A stretch of DNA of 64,000 nucleotides from Paramecium sonneborni (GCA_905182985.1 CAJJDN010000133.1:5306-69305), one strand, 5' to 3'; shown: positions 38,764 through 51,161, counted from the first letter of the stretch. A program made the numbers and translations. Notes: generated by a model not told the origin, from the sequence alone.

Positions 38764-39983
38764 GCAGCCAATAAACTCTTATGCTTTTCATTAACTTCCT
38801 TATACAATGTATTTATTTGATTTAAATCTACACTCAATTAATGATTCAATTTTTATAATCTTTCTATCGTACCATCTTTTTCTAAGATAGCCAACTTATC
38901 TTAAGCTGCTACCTAAGTTTATTAAAGATTAACTTTCTACAACCTACCAACTTCTGCTTCAAACTATTTTAAATTTTACTCAAATGTATCTTTAGCTTTA
39001 TTTAAATAACTATTTCTATTTTCCAATTCAGCACACTAAAATTTTTACTCTTATAATTAATCTTTTACAATCAACAGTTCTGATCTAGAGGCTTGTTTTA
39101 AATCATATAATTATTTATCCAAAGATTCAATTTACTATTTTGATTAGCTTAATTATTTATTCAAATTTCTTATTTCTTATTAAAACATATCATTTAAACT
39201 AGTTAACTTTGTATTTTCTGTAATTAATTTTGTTTTTTCAATATTCTACTCATTCAATTACATTTATAATTATTATGCTGATTCTTAATTTTTTATTATT
39301 ATCTCCTCATATCTATTAGCTATCTCTCTCTCTTTAGAGTGTTTTCTACAAGAATGACTATGATTTCCTTTCTCTCTTCTTGCATCATCATAACCACTTG
39401 AAGATTCACTCTCTGATAATACTTACTTCTGACCTTAATTTGCTTTTTCTCTATCTTAAATTTATTATTGATTTATAATTGCTTATTGTTTTTAAAATTA
39501 ATCTTATTATTAATTACTTTTGTTTTAATCCTAATTCTCCTTAGCTTATTGTTTTTTTTCTGTAATTAATGTTGTAGATTTCTCTTATTTAGGATTCATT
39601 TTTTAAATTGGCTTTTCTATCTTATTTTCCTTCTTTTGCACTCTACTCTAACGTTCTGGTACAATTACTTTAGTTTCATTTTACTTAAATTATGGTTATA
39701 GAATTGGCTTCTCTTCTTTTTTGTTTTCAACTGATTTTGATCTATCTATTTCTGCTGAAGTTTTTATTGTATCAGCAAACTACACATTCTTTTTTTGTAA
39801 ACCTCTTTATTTTAACATTTCATCATCTAAAGGTTTTTTGAGAGCAGATTCAAATTATTTAAAGGTTTCATTTGCATTCTAAACTAATTTAAATGCCTCT
39901 TTCTAAGGGTCTTAGGTATTTTAAACATCCCTACTGACTTATTCTAGTAATTCCTTTTTTAGTTTCTCTTAATTCTTTGACAT
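37922..39983 (-). CDS. Long coiled-coil protein, 678 aa
   Basis: Starts MSKNQEKLKKELLEQVSRDV. The first 200 residues are charged and glutamine-rich; a Ser/His-rich hinge follows (SESESSSGYDDARREKGNHS). From there to near the end is an almost unbroken heptad-rich coiled coil (ENTKLTSLNDMFQQEIRNLN ... LEEKLFHKDKEINEMIIRHR). The tail is Q/S/P-rich. One 25-nt intron (GTATG...TTTAG) is needed and gives a length divisible by three. No globular domain is visible. A structural role (basal body, cytoskeleton or vesicle tether) is plausible but not shown. A cut copy of the 3' part lies at 36714-37555. Confidence 0.75.
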
Positions 39984-40056
39984 TATATTAACGAATATGT
40001 TTAATATTAATATGAACTTATATATTTAAAGCTATTTTATAAGTATCTATAATTAA

Positions 40057-40977
40057 TCAACCTTCTTAAAGAAATCTACGTATTAATCGTGATTCTTTAG
40101 TAAATAAATTATATTCAATCATCTTATCAAAGTCTATGTAATATTTAGAAGTGTTTCTTATTACATTTAAAGTGTTTGCTTTTTTTGAGTTTTGACAATA
40201 TTTTTAATATGCTTTTTCTAGAGTATCTGTATTTTCTTAATCATAAGTATTCCATTCATATGATTTTGGTTATAATTGATATTACCAAACAATTTCTTTT
40301 AAGGCTCCTCTACTAATTGGTTTTTTTGGGACTTCTTAATAAGGCTTTTCAATGTTTCTTCTTTAAATATGATTGATTGTTAATGTATTTGTATTTTCCA
40401 GAGTGTTTTGTTTAAGATCAACAATGAATCTATGTTATTGCCAAGTAAATTCATAGATACAGATACCAGTCTAGCAAGCATTTTGATAGAAGTTTTCAAT
40501 AGTATCACTGATAGATAATTACAAAGGTCTAAATTTGGAATTATTCATTTCAAACCAATGGAATTATGTATAAGTTAACTTAGAGCTAGAGATTTATGGT
40601 GAAATTTAAGCTTTATTATTTAATCTAATCAATGTTATGCCTTGTGGTACTTCATAATATATCTGTCTTGATTTTCCATTAAGAGTATTGATCAAGCGCA
40701 TATTTTTAAGGTCAATACAATGTCCACCAGTATCAGCAAAACGGACATAAATAAGATCTTTTTCTTGATCAATACCTTGGAGAATAGATAAGCTTAATTC
40801 ATCAGTTACTTATTAGACAGTTGTAGGAGTTATTTCAATATAAAATTCTTATAATTAATGAGGATCAATTTTTTTCAGTGTTTAAGCTGATTTCTTATAT
40901 TGCAAATTATATTGGTAATCATCTTGAGTATATTTAAATTAATATTTAGGATAAGGACCTATTTTTCTCATAACCAT
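40057..40977 (-). CDS. WWE-domain protein, 306 aa
   Basis: Single-exon frame of 307 codons starting MVMRKIGPYPKYQFKYTQDD. The C-terminus is a WWE domain (IVWQYQLQPKSYEWNTYDQ ... YYIDFDKMIEYNLFTKESR then LIRR), and a second related unit precedes it (FHWFEMNNSKFRPLQLSISD ... HRFIVDLKQNTLENTNTLTI then NHIQRR). An upstream segment (EFYIEITPTTVQQVTDELSL ... IYVRFADTGGHCIDLKNM) may be a third, weaker one. WWE domains bind (iso-)ADP-ribose units in PARPs and Deltex/RNF146 ligases. No RING or PARP catalytic domain follows here, so this would be a reader only. Its start lies 33 bp from the divergent S28 peptidase. Confidence 0.7.
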
Positions 40978-41010
40978 AAAAATTAGTTAATAAAGTAAAA
41001 ATTAATAACA

Positions 41011-42371
41011 ATGAATAAGATGTCATTTTTATTATACATCTTAATTTTTGTAGTTAATAGTTACATATAGACTGAACGTTGGTTTGAATAATAATTGATT
41101 GATCATTATGATAGAACTAATAAATAGACATTTAGATAGAGATATTGGACAGTAGAGGAATATTTTTAAGTAGAGGGAGGAGCAGTAATATTTTGGATTT
41201 GTGGAGAATATACATGTAATTTGTATTATAAATTGAAATAGGTCCAGGAATAAGAAAGGAAAGATTGTTTCCAGTTGAATTAGCATAGACTCATAAAGCA
41301 TTGATAGTAGTATTGGAACATAGATTTTATGGTAAAAGTATGCCATTTGGAGATGATGCATTAAAAATAGAGAATCTAAAATATTTGGGTATAAGATAAG
41401 CATTAGATGATTTGGCTTACTTTTAATTATATATTGTGTAAAATAGATTATTTGGTGTAAAGCAAAATCATCCTTGGATAGCAATAGGAGGATCATATCC
41501 TGGTGCAATGGCTGCTTGGTACAGATATTAATACCCTCATTTAGTAGTAGGAGCTTTAGCATCATCTGCAGTAGTTTAGATTTAAACAGATTTTCCAAAG
41601 TTTGATACATAAGTAAAGTTGAGTGCATAGAAATCTGATTAAGAATGTGTAGATAATTTAAAAGGACTAAATAATTATGCAGAAGAGAATTTAGAAAGTG
41701 TAAGGAGTAGATTAAAAGCAGAGAGATTAACAGAAGAGGAATTCTTATTTTATTTTACAGATGCTATCATTTTGAAAGTTTAATATGGTGGTAGAAGTAG
41801 ATTATGTAATGATTTGATGGGAAAGACAATAGAAGAGTAGATGGATTATTTTATAGAGAGAGCATTAGTTGAAGATAATCCAGAATCATATGGATCATTT
41901 TATTTGAGAGATGATATTTATAATGAATAGAATTTAAGGTCTTCTAGATAATGGAAATATCAATGTTGTACTGAAGTTGGATGGTGGTAAACAGCACCAA
42001 GTGAAGATTCATTAAGATCGAGTAGATTAGATATAGAATTTTATAAATAATATTGTAAAGATATCTTTGGTGATGATTTAAAATTATGGCCAGATGAAGA
42101 TAGAGGAAATACATATTTTGGAGGATTTGATCTTGATATAGATAATATAATTTTTACTAATGGAGATGAAGATCCTTGGAAATGGGTGAGTATAATTGAA
42201 CCAAAAGGGAATTTTAATGTCTATCATATTAATTGTGATAATGCTGGACATTGTGTTGAATTATATACTCCTATTGATGAAGATTGTATTCAATTGAAAT
42301 AAGTCAGGATTGAAATCTCTTAAATATTTGGTAATTGGATTAGATAACATTATTCAAAATAAGAATTATGA
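41011..42371 (+). CDS. S28-family serine carboxypeptidase-like protease, 444 aa
   Basis: Starts with a signal peptide (MNKMSFLLYILIFVVNS). One 26-nt intron (after ...CGEYT) gives 445 codons. Family features: N-terminal WFEQQLIDHYDRTNKQTFRQ-type strand, ICGEYTCPG, VVLEHRFYGKSMPFG, the nucleophile motif IAIGGSYPGAMAAWYR (Ser near residue 152), NGDEDPWKW (Asp near 379) and NAGHCVEL (His near 405). All three catalytic residues are present. Relatives are lysosomal Pro-X carboxypeptidase, DPP7 and thymus-specific serine protease, cleaving near proline. Expected location: secretory or lysosomal/food-vacuole lumen. Confidence 0.9.
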
Positions 42372-42437
42372 GTATTTATATCAATCTAACAGTATTAAAA
42401 TTAAATAATTTGTATTTTCTATTCAATTATTATCATC

Positions 42438-43730
42438 ATGAATTCCAAAGATTACAGTATTTATTTCAAATATCAAATAGTTCATAGAATGCTATACTTA
42501 AGTCAACTTAAAAAAGATTATTTAGAACAATGTCTATCCAAAGAATAAGAACCTGATTATGAATTGATCCATGTTATATCCATCATTGAATCAAATCAAA
42601 ACTCTAATCTAGATTTAACTCTAGTTAAAGCAACTTCCCTTTAATTAATTCTTCCATTACTTAAGGTAAATTATCCTATTAACCGGTCAAGGCAGTGTCA
42701 AAATCATATTGACTAAATTACCATCACATCCCAATAAGCCCAATAGTTAAAAGACCTACTTCCTTAGTTCATAGAAGATAGTAATCTTGATATTTAAATA
42801 CGCAAAAAAATACCTCAATTAGATCTTAATTAAATCAATTCATCAACAACCAATTTGATCTAATCTTCTTAAAGACAAAATAAACTTTAAAAATCACCAT
42901 CATAATATTAATTTAATACAGATCGTCTTTAAAATCCATAAAGCACTACAAGAATCAAAAAATAATTATTACCAACTCCAATTAATCAATAACCATAACC
43001 AAAATCACCTAATACCAAAATTGTTAACGTTAAATTAAAAAAATAACATACTGAAGTTGTTGGCAAATCATTAACACATAAAAAAAGATTATAATTATAA
43101 TCTCATGAAGATTTAAATCGAAAAATTAGTTCACATAGTTTTACTAAACATAAAAATACTAGCAGTTCACCAATCAATGAAACTACTAATATTTAAAGAT
43201 AAATTAGCCAATATACCACTTGCTAACCTTAATTAAAAACCAATTCTTCAGGTGCCAATATTTAAATTAAAGCTTTATTAGAATCATAACAAACTTCAAA
43301 AACACCAAATAATAATACTATCAATTCTAATGATCAAAATGCTGATATTTCAATACATTTGAAAAATCTTATTAGCTTTTGCAATCAATCAATTTTAAAA
43401 AAAAATCAAGAATGTTATAGTTCAAAAAAAGATTTATCTACTCAATAAACCAATTCTAGTATTCTTTAAATAAAAGAAAATAAAGAAAACAACTAACCTA
43501 TTAAAAAATCAACTCCTTTATTAAAACCTACTGAACATACTATGATTAAATTGACTGAATTAACAGAAGAAGATAATCCAGAAACTGCTAGATTTAATTC
43601 AGAAGATGATGTGAGAAAACTTACCAATTTTAATAGTAAAGGATTATAAAAATTACTTCAATCCAAAACTAATCAGTTATCAGAATAGAGCTCTACATAA
43701 TCATTACTTTCATTATTTTAAAGAAAATGA
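42438..43730 (+). CDS. Unknown, mostly disordered protein, 430 aa
   Basis: Single frame of 431 codons starting MNSKDYSIYFKYQIVHRMLY. The first 70 residues look helical; the rest is very rich in Q, S, N, K, T and P. A conserved-looking C-terminal patch (TMIKLTELTEEDNPETARFN then SEDDVRKLTNFNSKGLQKLL) may be a binding module. No family recognised. Starts 66 bp after the S28 gene on the same strand. Confidence 0.6.
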
Positions 43731-43763
43731 TTATTTTTATAAATTAATATTTCATAATTAAAT

Positions 43764-45371
43764 ATGTTAACAAAATTATTTGTGCGAAAATTTTACAATC
43801 AATTTAATTTTCAACAATGTTCCTAATTTTCGAAGCTTAATCACTTTTTTTAGCAATTTGAAATGGATAAATATGATACAAGTTCTTAAATTGATACATC
43901 AGACAGAATGAAATTTTCAAAAATAATTGAATCTATGGATTAAGGCAAGTAATCATTGTTTAATTCCTCTCTTTCAGAATATTTGAATACAGAAAGTATA
44001 AAATTTGAGTAATTGTTGACATTACTAACATAATTACATCAAACAAATATTTTTTGTAATAAACCTAATTAAGAAATTCTCTTGTAAATGATAAATTAAA
44101 ATTTGAAAACCATTAATATAGGCATTCTTTAGATGATATCACATAGCTTGTCACTTGGTATTGCTAATTAATAGACTTTAAGTTTATATCTTTAACATTT
44201 TATAACATGTGATTTAAAGAAGTTTAACTATTTGCAATAATTTGATATGATTTTTATTATTTCTTAAGGAATTTTAAAATTTAAAATTGATCTAAGCAAT
44301 CCTGAATTTATGAATTAGTGGAAAGTGTTATTGTAATTATTGAAACCTCATTTAGAAAAAAAGAATGAATGGGTTGTTAAGAAATATCCACATTTAGCAT
44401 TCATAGTGAGAAGTATAAGCTAAGACAATACTAATAACATTTTGGTTCAAGATTTAATAAATTTGTTTAAGACAATCTCAATAAAGTTTATACAATAATA
44501 GGATCTCATTTATAAATTGGATTTTAAAGAAATCACTATATTATTATCAAGTGTAATAAAGATTAGAGAGAGACATTTACCATAAGAACTTAATATTTTG
44601 ATTGAAAATTTGATAAAGTATCTTTTAAGATAAGATTTATCAAAATTCAATGATTCCTCTTTACAATCTTTGGCATTATCATTAACTTAACTACCTTCCT
44701 ATTAATCTTAATTTCAAGAATTATTAATATAGTAGATAGATGATAGAAAGAGATAAGGTAAAATAAATTTAAAGTAACATTTGTCAATCATATATGAATT
44801 GACTATGAAATGGAAAAATAAGGTGAACTCTGAAAAATTAGTTAGTTTAATTACTAGTTTACCTATAAATGAATAATCGGATTTTGATCTTGCTCACTAT
44901 TTTTAAATCCTTACAATCTTACCTGCAGAATAGATAATAAATATATTAAAGTCTATAGAATATGTAAATAATAGTTATAATAAATAAGGATTTGATTTAA
45001 CGAAATTAGAATAATAGTAAAAATAAAAATTACAAGAAAGATTCAATTTCTTCAGAAAGAATAATGAAATCTTTAGTGAAGATAGAAGGTTACGTAAAAT
45101 AATTAAATACATCAAATGTTAATATGTAATTGATTTAGAACATATAAAATTTGTTAAAATGATAATCAATTAATTATAGTTTATAAATAAATGTAATAAT
45201 AAACAGCAGAGGATTTGGCAGAGAAAGAAGCAGAGATTAAAGAAGCATTTGAAATATTTGATAAAAATAAGTCCAAAAGTATATCTGGTAATAATAATGT
45301 TAATAATTGAATAAAGTTTAGGAACTGACTTCAGTATTTCGTTCTTTAGGTTATAATTTTTCACAAGATGA
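43764..45371 (+). CDS. Helical-repeat protein, probable mitochondrial import
   Basis: Starts MLTKLFVRKFYNQFNFQQ, a basic amphipathic beginning typical of mitochondrial presequences, and continues as an all-helical, leucine-rich chain (LINLFKTISIKFIQQQDLIY, LSLTQLPSYQSQFQELL) reminiscent of FASTK/OPR-type RNA-binding repeats (weak resemblance only). After EHIKFVKMIINQ near 45170 the frame stays open through the start of the next gene and only meets TGA at 45369-45371. The real end is probably near 45180 and a stop or splice has been lost or missed. The overlap with the EF-hand gene is unlikely to be real. Confidence 0.5.
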
Positions 45372-45723
45372 AATATAATCAATGGTGAAAGAATTGAGAT
45401 AATCTTAGAAAGCAGAAGGAGCAGATGATAAAGAATTAAATTTTGATGATTTTAAGAATTTATTATTAATGCAAGAGGAGAAAGCAAAGAATGGAGAAGA
45501 TGATTTAAGAGATGCATTTGAAGTTTTTGATAGAGATGCTAATGGTTATATAGGATTAGAGGAACTGATGATGGTCGCTAAAAGTCTTGGTGAAAATATA
45601 TCAGAAGAAGATTTGAAAGGAATGTTGTAATATGCAGCAAATACATTAAATTAAAATGATGATGATAAAGATAAAACACCTTAAATTAATTTACCATAAT
45701 TTGTAGAAGCCTATTTAAAATGA
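45191..45723 (+). CDS. EF-hand calcium-binding protein (calmodulin-like), 167 aa
   Basis: Starts MQQQTAEDLAEKEAEIKEAF. One 29-nt intron interrupts the first EF loop (DKNKSKSIS/VQEL) and the spliced length is 168 codons. A second canonical loop is DRDANGYIGLEE. The other two EF positions (around DDKELNFDDF and DDDKDKTPQINLPQF) are degenerate, the last with a charged insert. Overall four-EF layout resembles calmodulin/troponin C. Cytosolic or ciliary calcium sensor is the likely role. Confidence 0.85.
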
Positions 45724-45761
45724 AATTATATATTAAATTATTCTATTCATTAAATTTATAA

Positions 45762-46529
45762 ATGAAAAATCCATAAAATTATGATTAATTCAAATCAGTC
45801 AAATAGAATCCATTAAATAATTCAAAAAGTAAACAACTTTATAGCTTTACAAAATCTCCAAGATTTAATTATAAAGAAAAAGAAGAGTAAATTATTTTGT
45901 AAATATATTCTTAGTAATTAATCTTCATTTTATACAATAAAAACTGATATTTTATAATCAAATAAGGGAGTTTCATTTGGATCTGGCACAAAAGTAGATT
46001 TTTCAAAATTAGGAACAAAAACTCCAGGTCCTGGACATTATTAATTTTAATAATAAAAGACTTGTGAGATTGTTAAGTTGAAAAAACATACTATGGGAGC
46101 AGGTAGGTTATAAACAAAACTAAAGACTGAAGTACCTCCAGTTGGAATTTATGAGGTTAGTCAAAGTATGGTGTAAATTAATAAAGCACCTCATTTTGGA
46201 TTAAAGTTATTACCAAGTATATGATTATAATTATATTAGAGAATGAAACATGTTCTCCTGGACCAGGAAAATATGATATTTAAATAAAAGAGCATTCTAA
46301 ATCATTTGTAGCTGGATTTGGTTCAGGAAGAGCTGGTCATTCAATAGATGAAACACCTGGACCTTAAGAATATAGTCCTAGAAATTAAATGGCTCCAAAA
46401 TATTCTAATTCTAATTGGAGTAATTGTCAAATGACTAAATTCTCAAAAATGTAACGTTTTGGAAGCAATGAAACTATTACACCTGGACCAGGAAAATATT
46501 AAATTGCAGGAGAATTTGGAATATACTGA
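45762..46529 (+). CDS. SHIPPO/ODF3-like (STPGR-repeat) protein, 238 aa
   Basis: Starts MKNPQNYDQFKSVKQNPL. Two introns (28 and 23 nt) give 239 codons. The mark of the family is the repeated PGPG(x)Y motif: TPGPGHYQF, SPGPGKYDI, TPGPQEYSP and TPGPGKYQI, with interspersed GxGxR patches (FGSGRAGHS). In animals ODF3/CIMAP proteins are axonemal microtubule-associated or inner proteins. The expected location is the cilium. Starts 38 bp after the EF-hand gene. Confidence 0.85.
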
Positions 46530-46539
46530 TTTATATCAA

Positions 46540-46860
46540 TAATTATAAAGTTTGTTTAAGATTAAGACCAATTGATTATGATTAATCCATCTTCAATATA
46601 GATCATTTCTATCAAATTATTTCTTCTAAAGCATATAAGATTCTACTAATAAATCAATTAAGTGCTAATATTACTCTTATGATCAAATTTATACATATAC
46701 TTCTACTCAAAATAGTTCTCATTTTTAGAGTTCTATATTGATTAAATCAAAGATTATAATTCTAATCTTGTTACTGAAGATTTCACAATGAAGAAAATTT
46801 TACGAATTAATGATTTATAGGATATCATGAGAATTTTTTTTTAAATTGACATTAAACAAT
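46540..46860 (+). pseudogene. Short broken coding region
   Basis: Three protein-like pieces in different frames follow each other: LRPIDYDQSIFNIDHFYQ, then KCQYYSYDQIYTYTSTQNSS, then DYNSNLVTEDFTMKKILRIN. No start codon or splice pattern unites them. Either a decayed gene or one with several indels. Family not recognised. Confidence 0.3.
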
Positions 46861-47219
46861 AAGTAAGAAATTATGTTATAATAAACTTTTATTTGAATAA
46901 GTTTAATTTGAAGATTTTGCAGGATATCAAGATTTTCTAATTTTTGTTTTTTATTTATTGAATCGAATAATTTTACATCAAATTGATTACTACTTATCAA
47001 TCAAATTTTAATAGAGATTTTATCTAAATCCCTTGTATTTAATTTTGATATTTATAAAAAATTATTTCATTATATATAGTTTAAATAATTATTCAATATT
47101 TCTTATAGATTATGTTTATAAAATATATATTTTAAATTAATAATAACATCAATTCATTAAGTTTTGAATAGATACTTAAATTAATTTAATCATAATTAAT
47201 TTATTTCAAAAAAGAGTCT

Positions 47220-48261
47220 AACCTCAGCTTTCATTATTGAAAGTAAATAATTATTAGAATAAAGAGAAATAATCAAAGATAATTAAACTCAGAAGGAAAT
47301 CTTTTTATTAAAAGATAAGAGGGAATCTTGTGGAACATAAAACAACATCAATCATTAATCTTCCTTAAGTTGCATAAAATTACTCTCAAAAAATTAAAAA
47401 TTGTAAGATCTAAGAAAGCATGCTACAATGAAGCTGAAAAATAAATTACTTCATTCAAATAATAACATAATAACAAAAAGTAAAATCAGAATTTTATCAA
47501 ATTAAAAGATAAAGTTAGATTTTAATAATATCTTTATTTTCAATTAACTTAAACACATATTATTTTTAAATGATAAAAAATTTATAAAGATATAGGCAAT
47601 ATCATAATAAAAAGAAAAAAAACTTCATTTTTCTTAACTTTAACAAATTAATGATATGTTACAGTACTACTTAATCTTAATGAAATTATCGAAAAATAAA
47701 GTAAAGATATTGAAAAAATTGAAACAGGTGAAGATAGTCGAAAGTTAAAATCTTTAAATAATCCTAAATAAGATAAACCTAAAATTCATTTTAAAATATA
47801 ACATATAAATTTGTTTGCTTCCTTTTCTTAGCTTATTTTTCTATTTAAATACAAAAGTGTTTCAGTCACAATAACAAAGAAAGGTATAATTATTGAAAAA
47901 AACTATTAAAACAACTCCTAAAAAATTAAAATAATCTCAAAGTTAATTTGTTATCGAAATAGTTTAAAATTAATTAGGTTAATTAATTTTTTATCAATGG
48001 ATTTAAGTATTTTGAGATCTTACGTTAATAAATTGAGAGATATGATTTAAGAATTATCTGATTAAATGGTTGTGATTTAAGATAAATTTAAATAGTAAAT
48101 TGCATAAATGCAGTGAGGTAATTTATTCTGTATAATTTTATCTTAAAGAATGTGAGGAGACCATTTAAAATTATAATATTGAAAATAGAAGATACAATTA
48201 AGAAAGAGTTTTGATTGAATCTTAAAATAGGATTTTATCAAATATAAGCTATATATATTGA
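47220..48261 (+). pseudogene. Frame-broken coding region, helical protein
   Basis: Successive plus-strand frames look coding: VEHKTTSIINLPQVAQNYSQ; ACYNEAEKQITSFKQQHNNK; NEIIEKQSKDIEKIETGEDS; MDLSILRSYVNKLRDMIQEL; and CEETIQNYNIENRRYNQERV ending ILSNISYIY (TGA 48259-48261). They need several frame changes; one lies at a possible 31- or 36-nt intron near 48115. The product would be helical. Either a pseudogene or a gene with many indels. Confidence 0.35.
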
Positions 48262-48967
48262 AAATTATGTTTATATATTTATCAAATCATCTAATTATAA
48301 AATATATTTATTTATAAGTAGACATTAATAAAAACAAAGAAAATAATAATAAAATTTCATTATATAGCTTTTAATTTTATAAATGGTCAAACAAATTTTA
48401 TTTACTTTGCGTATTCTTTTTTCTGCAATTTCTAAATTAAAATGCTATATTGGAATATTTACATGAAGCCTATATGTGTATTCATCATGAATTTTCTCTT
48501 TTTAGATAGTTGTTTCTATACGTAATTTTTATTTATTTTTATGGTCTTATTCTTTCATGTTCTTTATTCTTTCTGCTCTATCAACCTTCTCTTCATACTT
48601 TTTCAATTTTTCTGTTTCAATTCTTCTTAATTATCTTTTTTGATTAGAAATCCATCTGTCGTAAGCTTCTTACTCAAGCTCTATTTTAGGTCTAAAAATG
48701 CAAAAGACCATATTACCTAGTATAAATTGTATCACTCTCTTAGGATTTAAATCTATGCTCATTTTATTGATGTTTGACTGAAGACAATTAGCTTTATTTC
48801 AATTTTTGTAATTATCTATCAGTAATTAATTACATTCTTTCACAAGATCGAAGAACAAGTTAGCTTTTTTAAAGTTCTTTTTCACGGATTTGTCTTTCAT
48901 ATAAAAGAGCCTATTATATTTCTTTTTATTGCTTTTTCTTAAATAAAGCTACAGATAAAGAATCCAT
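48238..48967 (-). CDS. Coiled-coil protein of unknown family
   Basis: Starts MDSLSVALFKKKQQKEIQQA. One 25-nt intron gives 235 codons. The middle is highly charged and helical (YDRWISNQKRQLRRIETEKL, KKYEEKVDRAERIKNMKEQD), followed by a well-formed stretch (YTYRLHVNIPIQHFNLEIAE). The last 45 codons are A/T-driven and probably not real: a one-base indel near 48390 would end the protein at a TGA there. As drawn it overlaps the end of the opposite-strand broken gene. Confidence 0.5.
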
Positions 48968-49380
48968 AAATTTATAAAATATAATTATATTTATAATTAC
49001 ATTTTATAAAAAAAATAAAAAATTATTACTATTAATTAAATTGCATATATATTTTGGAATAAAATGAAAAATAAATCCTAAAATTATATTACTTAAATTA
49101 TAGAAACATAAAATAAAAATTCATTTTCTCTAAAACTATAAATATCAAAATGAGAAGTAAAATTATTGAATGGCAAATAATAAATATATTTTCAGAATTT
49201 AATAAAAGTTTATAAATATAAAAATTAAATTTACACAAATGTCAATAAATGATTAAGTTGAGCTTGGTTTTAAAATATAAGTAATTTAATTAAGATTATT
49301 TATATGTTAATAAAATTTATAAAAATGAGATAAAATAAGTATAAATATTAGAAATAGAACATATATAATACAAATCTACT
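48968..49380. other. AT-rich intergenic stretch
   Basis: About 410 bp with no supported gene between two minus-strand genes. Confidence 0.5.
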
Positions 49381-50127
49381 TCAATCAAGTATTCCTTCCA
49401 GATATGAATTACAACAATATTGATTACCGTAATCACTATCATAATTAGAATTGCAGCAGAAATTTTATAACTAAGGACGAGAGTCTTCATAGTTGGATAA
49501 TTAATCAAAATGATAAGGATCTTATTTTTATAATTCATTAATACTTATTTAAGATTTGATTTCTAAAGTAAAATCTACTTAGACTTCTATGGCTAATCCT
49601 ATATTTGTAGGATCTAAATTTATTATTATGAAGATTACTGATTTTCTTGTTATTTTTCTTATTCCTCTTTTGACCAGCCTATGTGAAAGGATTAAATTTT
49701 TAATGGTGTGATCTTAATATAAATATATAATACCTGCATTAAGACGGAGATCTTGTTCCAATAGTCATTGACATGAGTTTGAAGATTTTGTTATTTTTTC
49801 TATTTTATTGATTTTGCATTGTTGTATTATGGTTTTATTTAAGGAACTCAATATATATATAATGTTCATAAGCAGTCCAATGACCTTAATTCTTTTTTAC
49901 ATTTTAATTCTAGTCTTTATTGATTTTCTTTTTTGTTTATATGGATTTTTTACTTGCTTCCTATTCATAATAAATACATTTGTTACATTTTAAGTAAATG
50001 ATAATTCCCCTTAATTATTAGTACCTTAACTGCTTAATGAGTCACATAGTTCATTTTATTTGAGAAATTAATTTACAAAAGGAAGAGAAGTTTATGATAT
50101 CAAGTTTAAGACACAGCTGTCCTCCAT
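49381..50127 (-). CDS. Myb-like SHAQKYF-type DNA-binding protein
   Basis: Starts MEDSCVLNLISQTSLPF. A single Myb-like repeat follows: GHWTAYEHYIYIEFLKQN, then TIGTRSPSQCRSHHQKF, close to the plant/protist SHAQKYF class (R-S/T-P-S-Q-x-R-S-H-x-Q-K). Two introns of 21 and 25 nt join it to a C-terminal part (PTNIGLAIEVQVDFTLE ... NSNYDSDYGNQYCCN). The length is one base short of a multiple of three; one extra A in the A6 run before GAATTAAGG would join the basic KNPYKQKRKS segment to the Myb repeat. Likely nuclear transcription regulator. Confidence 0.65.
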
Positions 50128-50565
50128 TTTAGGTATTAAAATTAATAATATATTTACCCTCTACTTATTACCGTCATAAGCCGTATTATAATATAATAAT
50201 TTTAATCCCCCCCTAAAAATTTTAAATTTGTAATTATATATAAAATATATATATATTCTCCTTTTTTTAATAATCATTGATCTATATACATTAAATTATA
50301 TTACCTTAAGAATTTAAATAAAATAGAATTTTTGCTTGTTGATTTAATTAGTAAATTAATTAATATTTAAAGCTTTTTCATCAGTTTATTATTAATATTT
50401 TATGTAACTGATACTTCAAATAGTTCAAATTATTGATAGAATATATTAAGAACTTTCAGAATTGGTTGAATTAATAATAAAAGTTTGTGAATGGAAATTT
50501 AAAAAAATGGCAACTTTTCAATAAATAAGTATTTAGAAAATAATTTTATTAAAAAATGATCTTTG
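50128..50565. other. AT-rich intergenic stretch with C7 tract
   Basis: About 440 bp without a supported gene. A run of seven C (50217-50223) stands out in this base composition. Confidence 0.5.
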
Positions 50566-51161
50566 TCATTATAATTTTAATTCATCAAGTTCCTCTTTAT
50601 TGTAAGTAGAATTATAAAATTTGCTGATATATTTAAGATGATTTTTAACATCCTATATTTTTTCACTTATCATAAGATCATGAATTATTTAGAATCCTGA
50701 AAAGTACTCTCTAGATAATGCTTATGCTGTTTCATCATTAAAGAGTTTAGTGAAATCTTGTCTTGAAAAGTTTTTTTTATTCTCCCCATTTTTCAAAAAT
50801 GCCTTAATTGCCTAATTGTCTATATTTTTTGTGCCTAAATAGAAAAATTGAGTTTAAATAGAATACATAAATATTTTTTCAACAACACTCCAAAATTTTT
50901 TGGAATATTTTTTGTTTCTGATTTATAAGCTTGATTCCTATCCTTGTTCTTTTAAATCTTGTTTCTTTTTTTAATACTGTTTATTTAAGAAGACTCCTAA
51001 AAATCTTCAGTTGATAATTATGAGCGATGAATTTCCTCTAGTTTAAGTTATATTTCATCTTCAACTTTGATTTCTTATTTTATATATTTTTTGAAGGAAG
51101 AATTAGGATTGGTGTAATCCTTGGTGGAGAATTTATATTTTTGATTTTCTTGGTAAATCAT
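50566..51161 (-). CDS. Unknown protein, 187 aa
   Basis: Starts MIYQENQKYKFSTKDYTNPN. One 32-nt intron (after ...LLKKYL) gives 188 codons. Basic N-terminal half; helical C-terminal half (AIKAFLKNGENKKNFSRQDF, QALSREYFSGFQIIHDLMI). No family recognised. Confidence 0.6.

Noticed and set aside
41041..41628. 195-codon minus-strand frame
   Set aside because: It is the antisense shadow of the S28 peptidase, whose sense frame carries the catalytic motifs.
49808..49993. 61-codon plus-strand hydrophobic frame
   Set aside because: Antisense to the Myb-like gene's basic and repeat-containing region.
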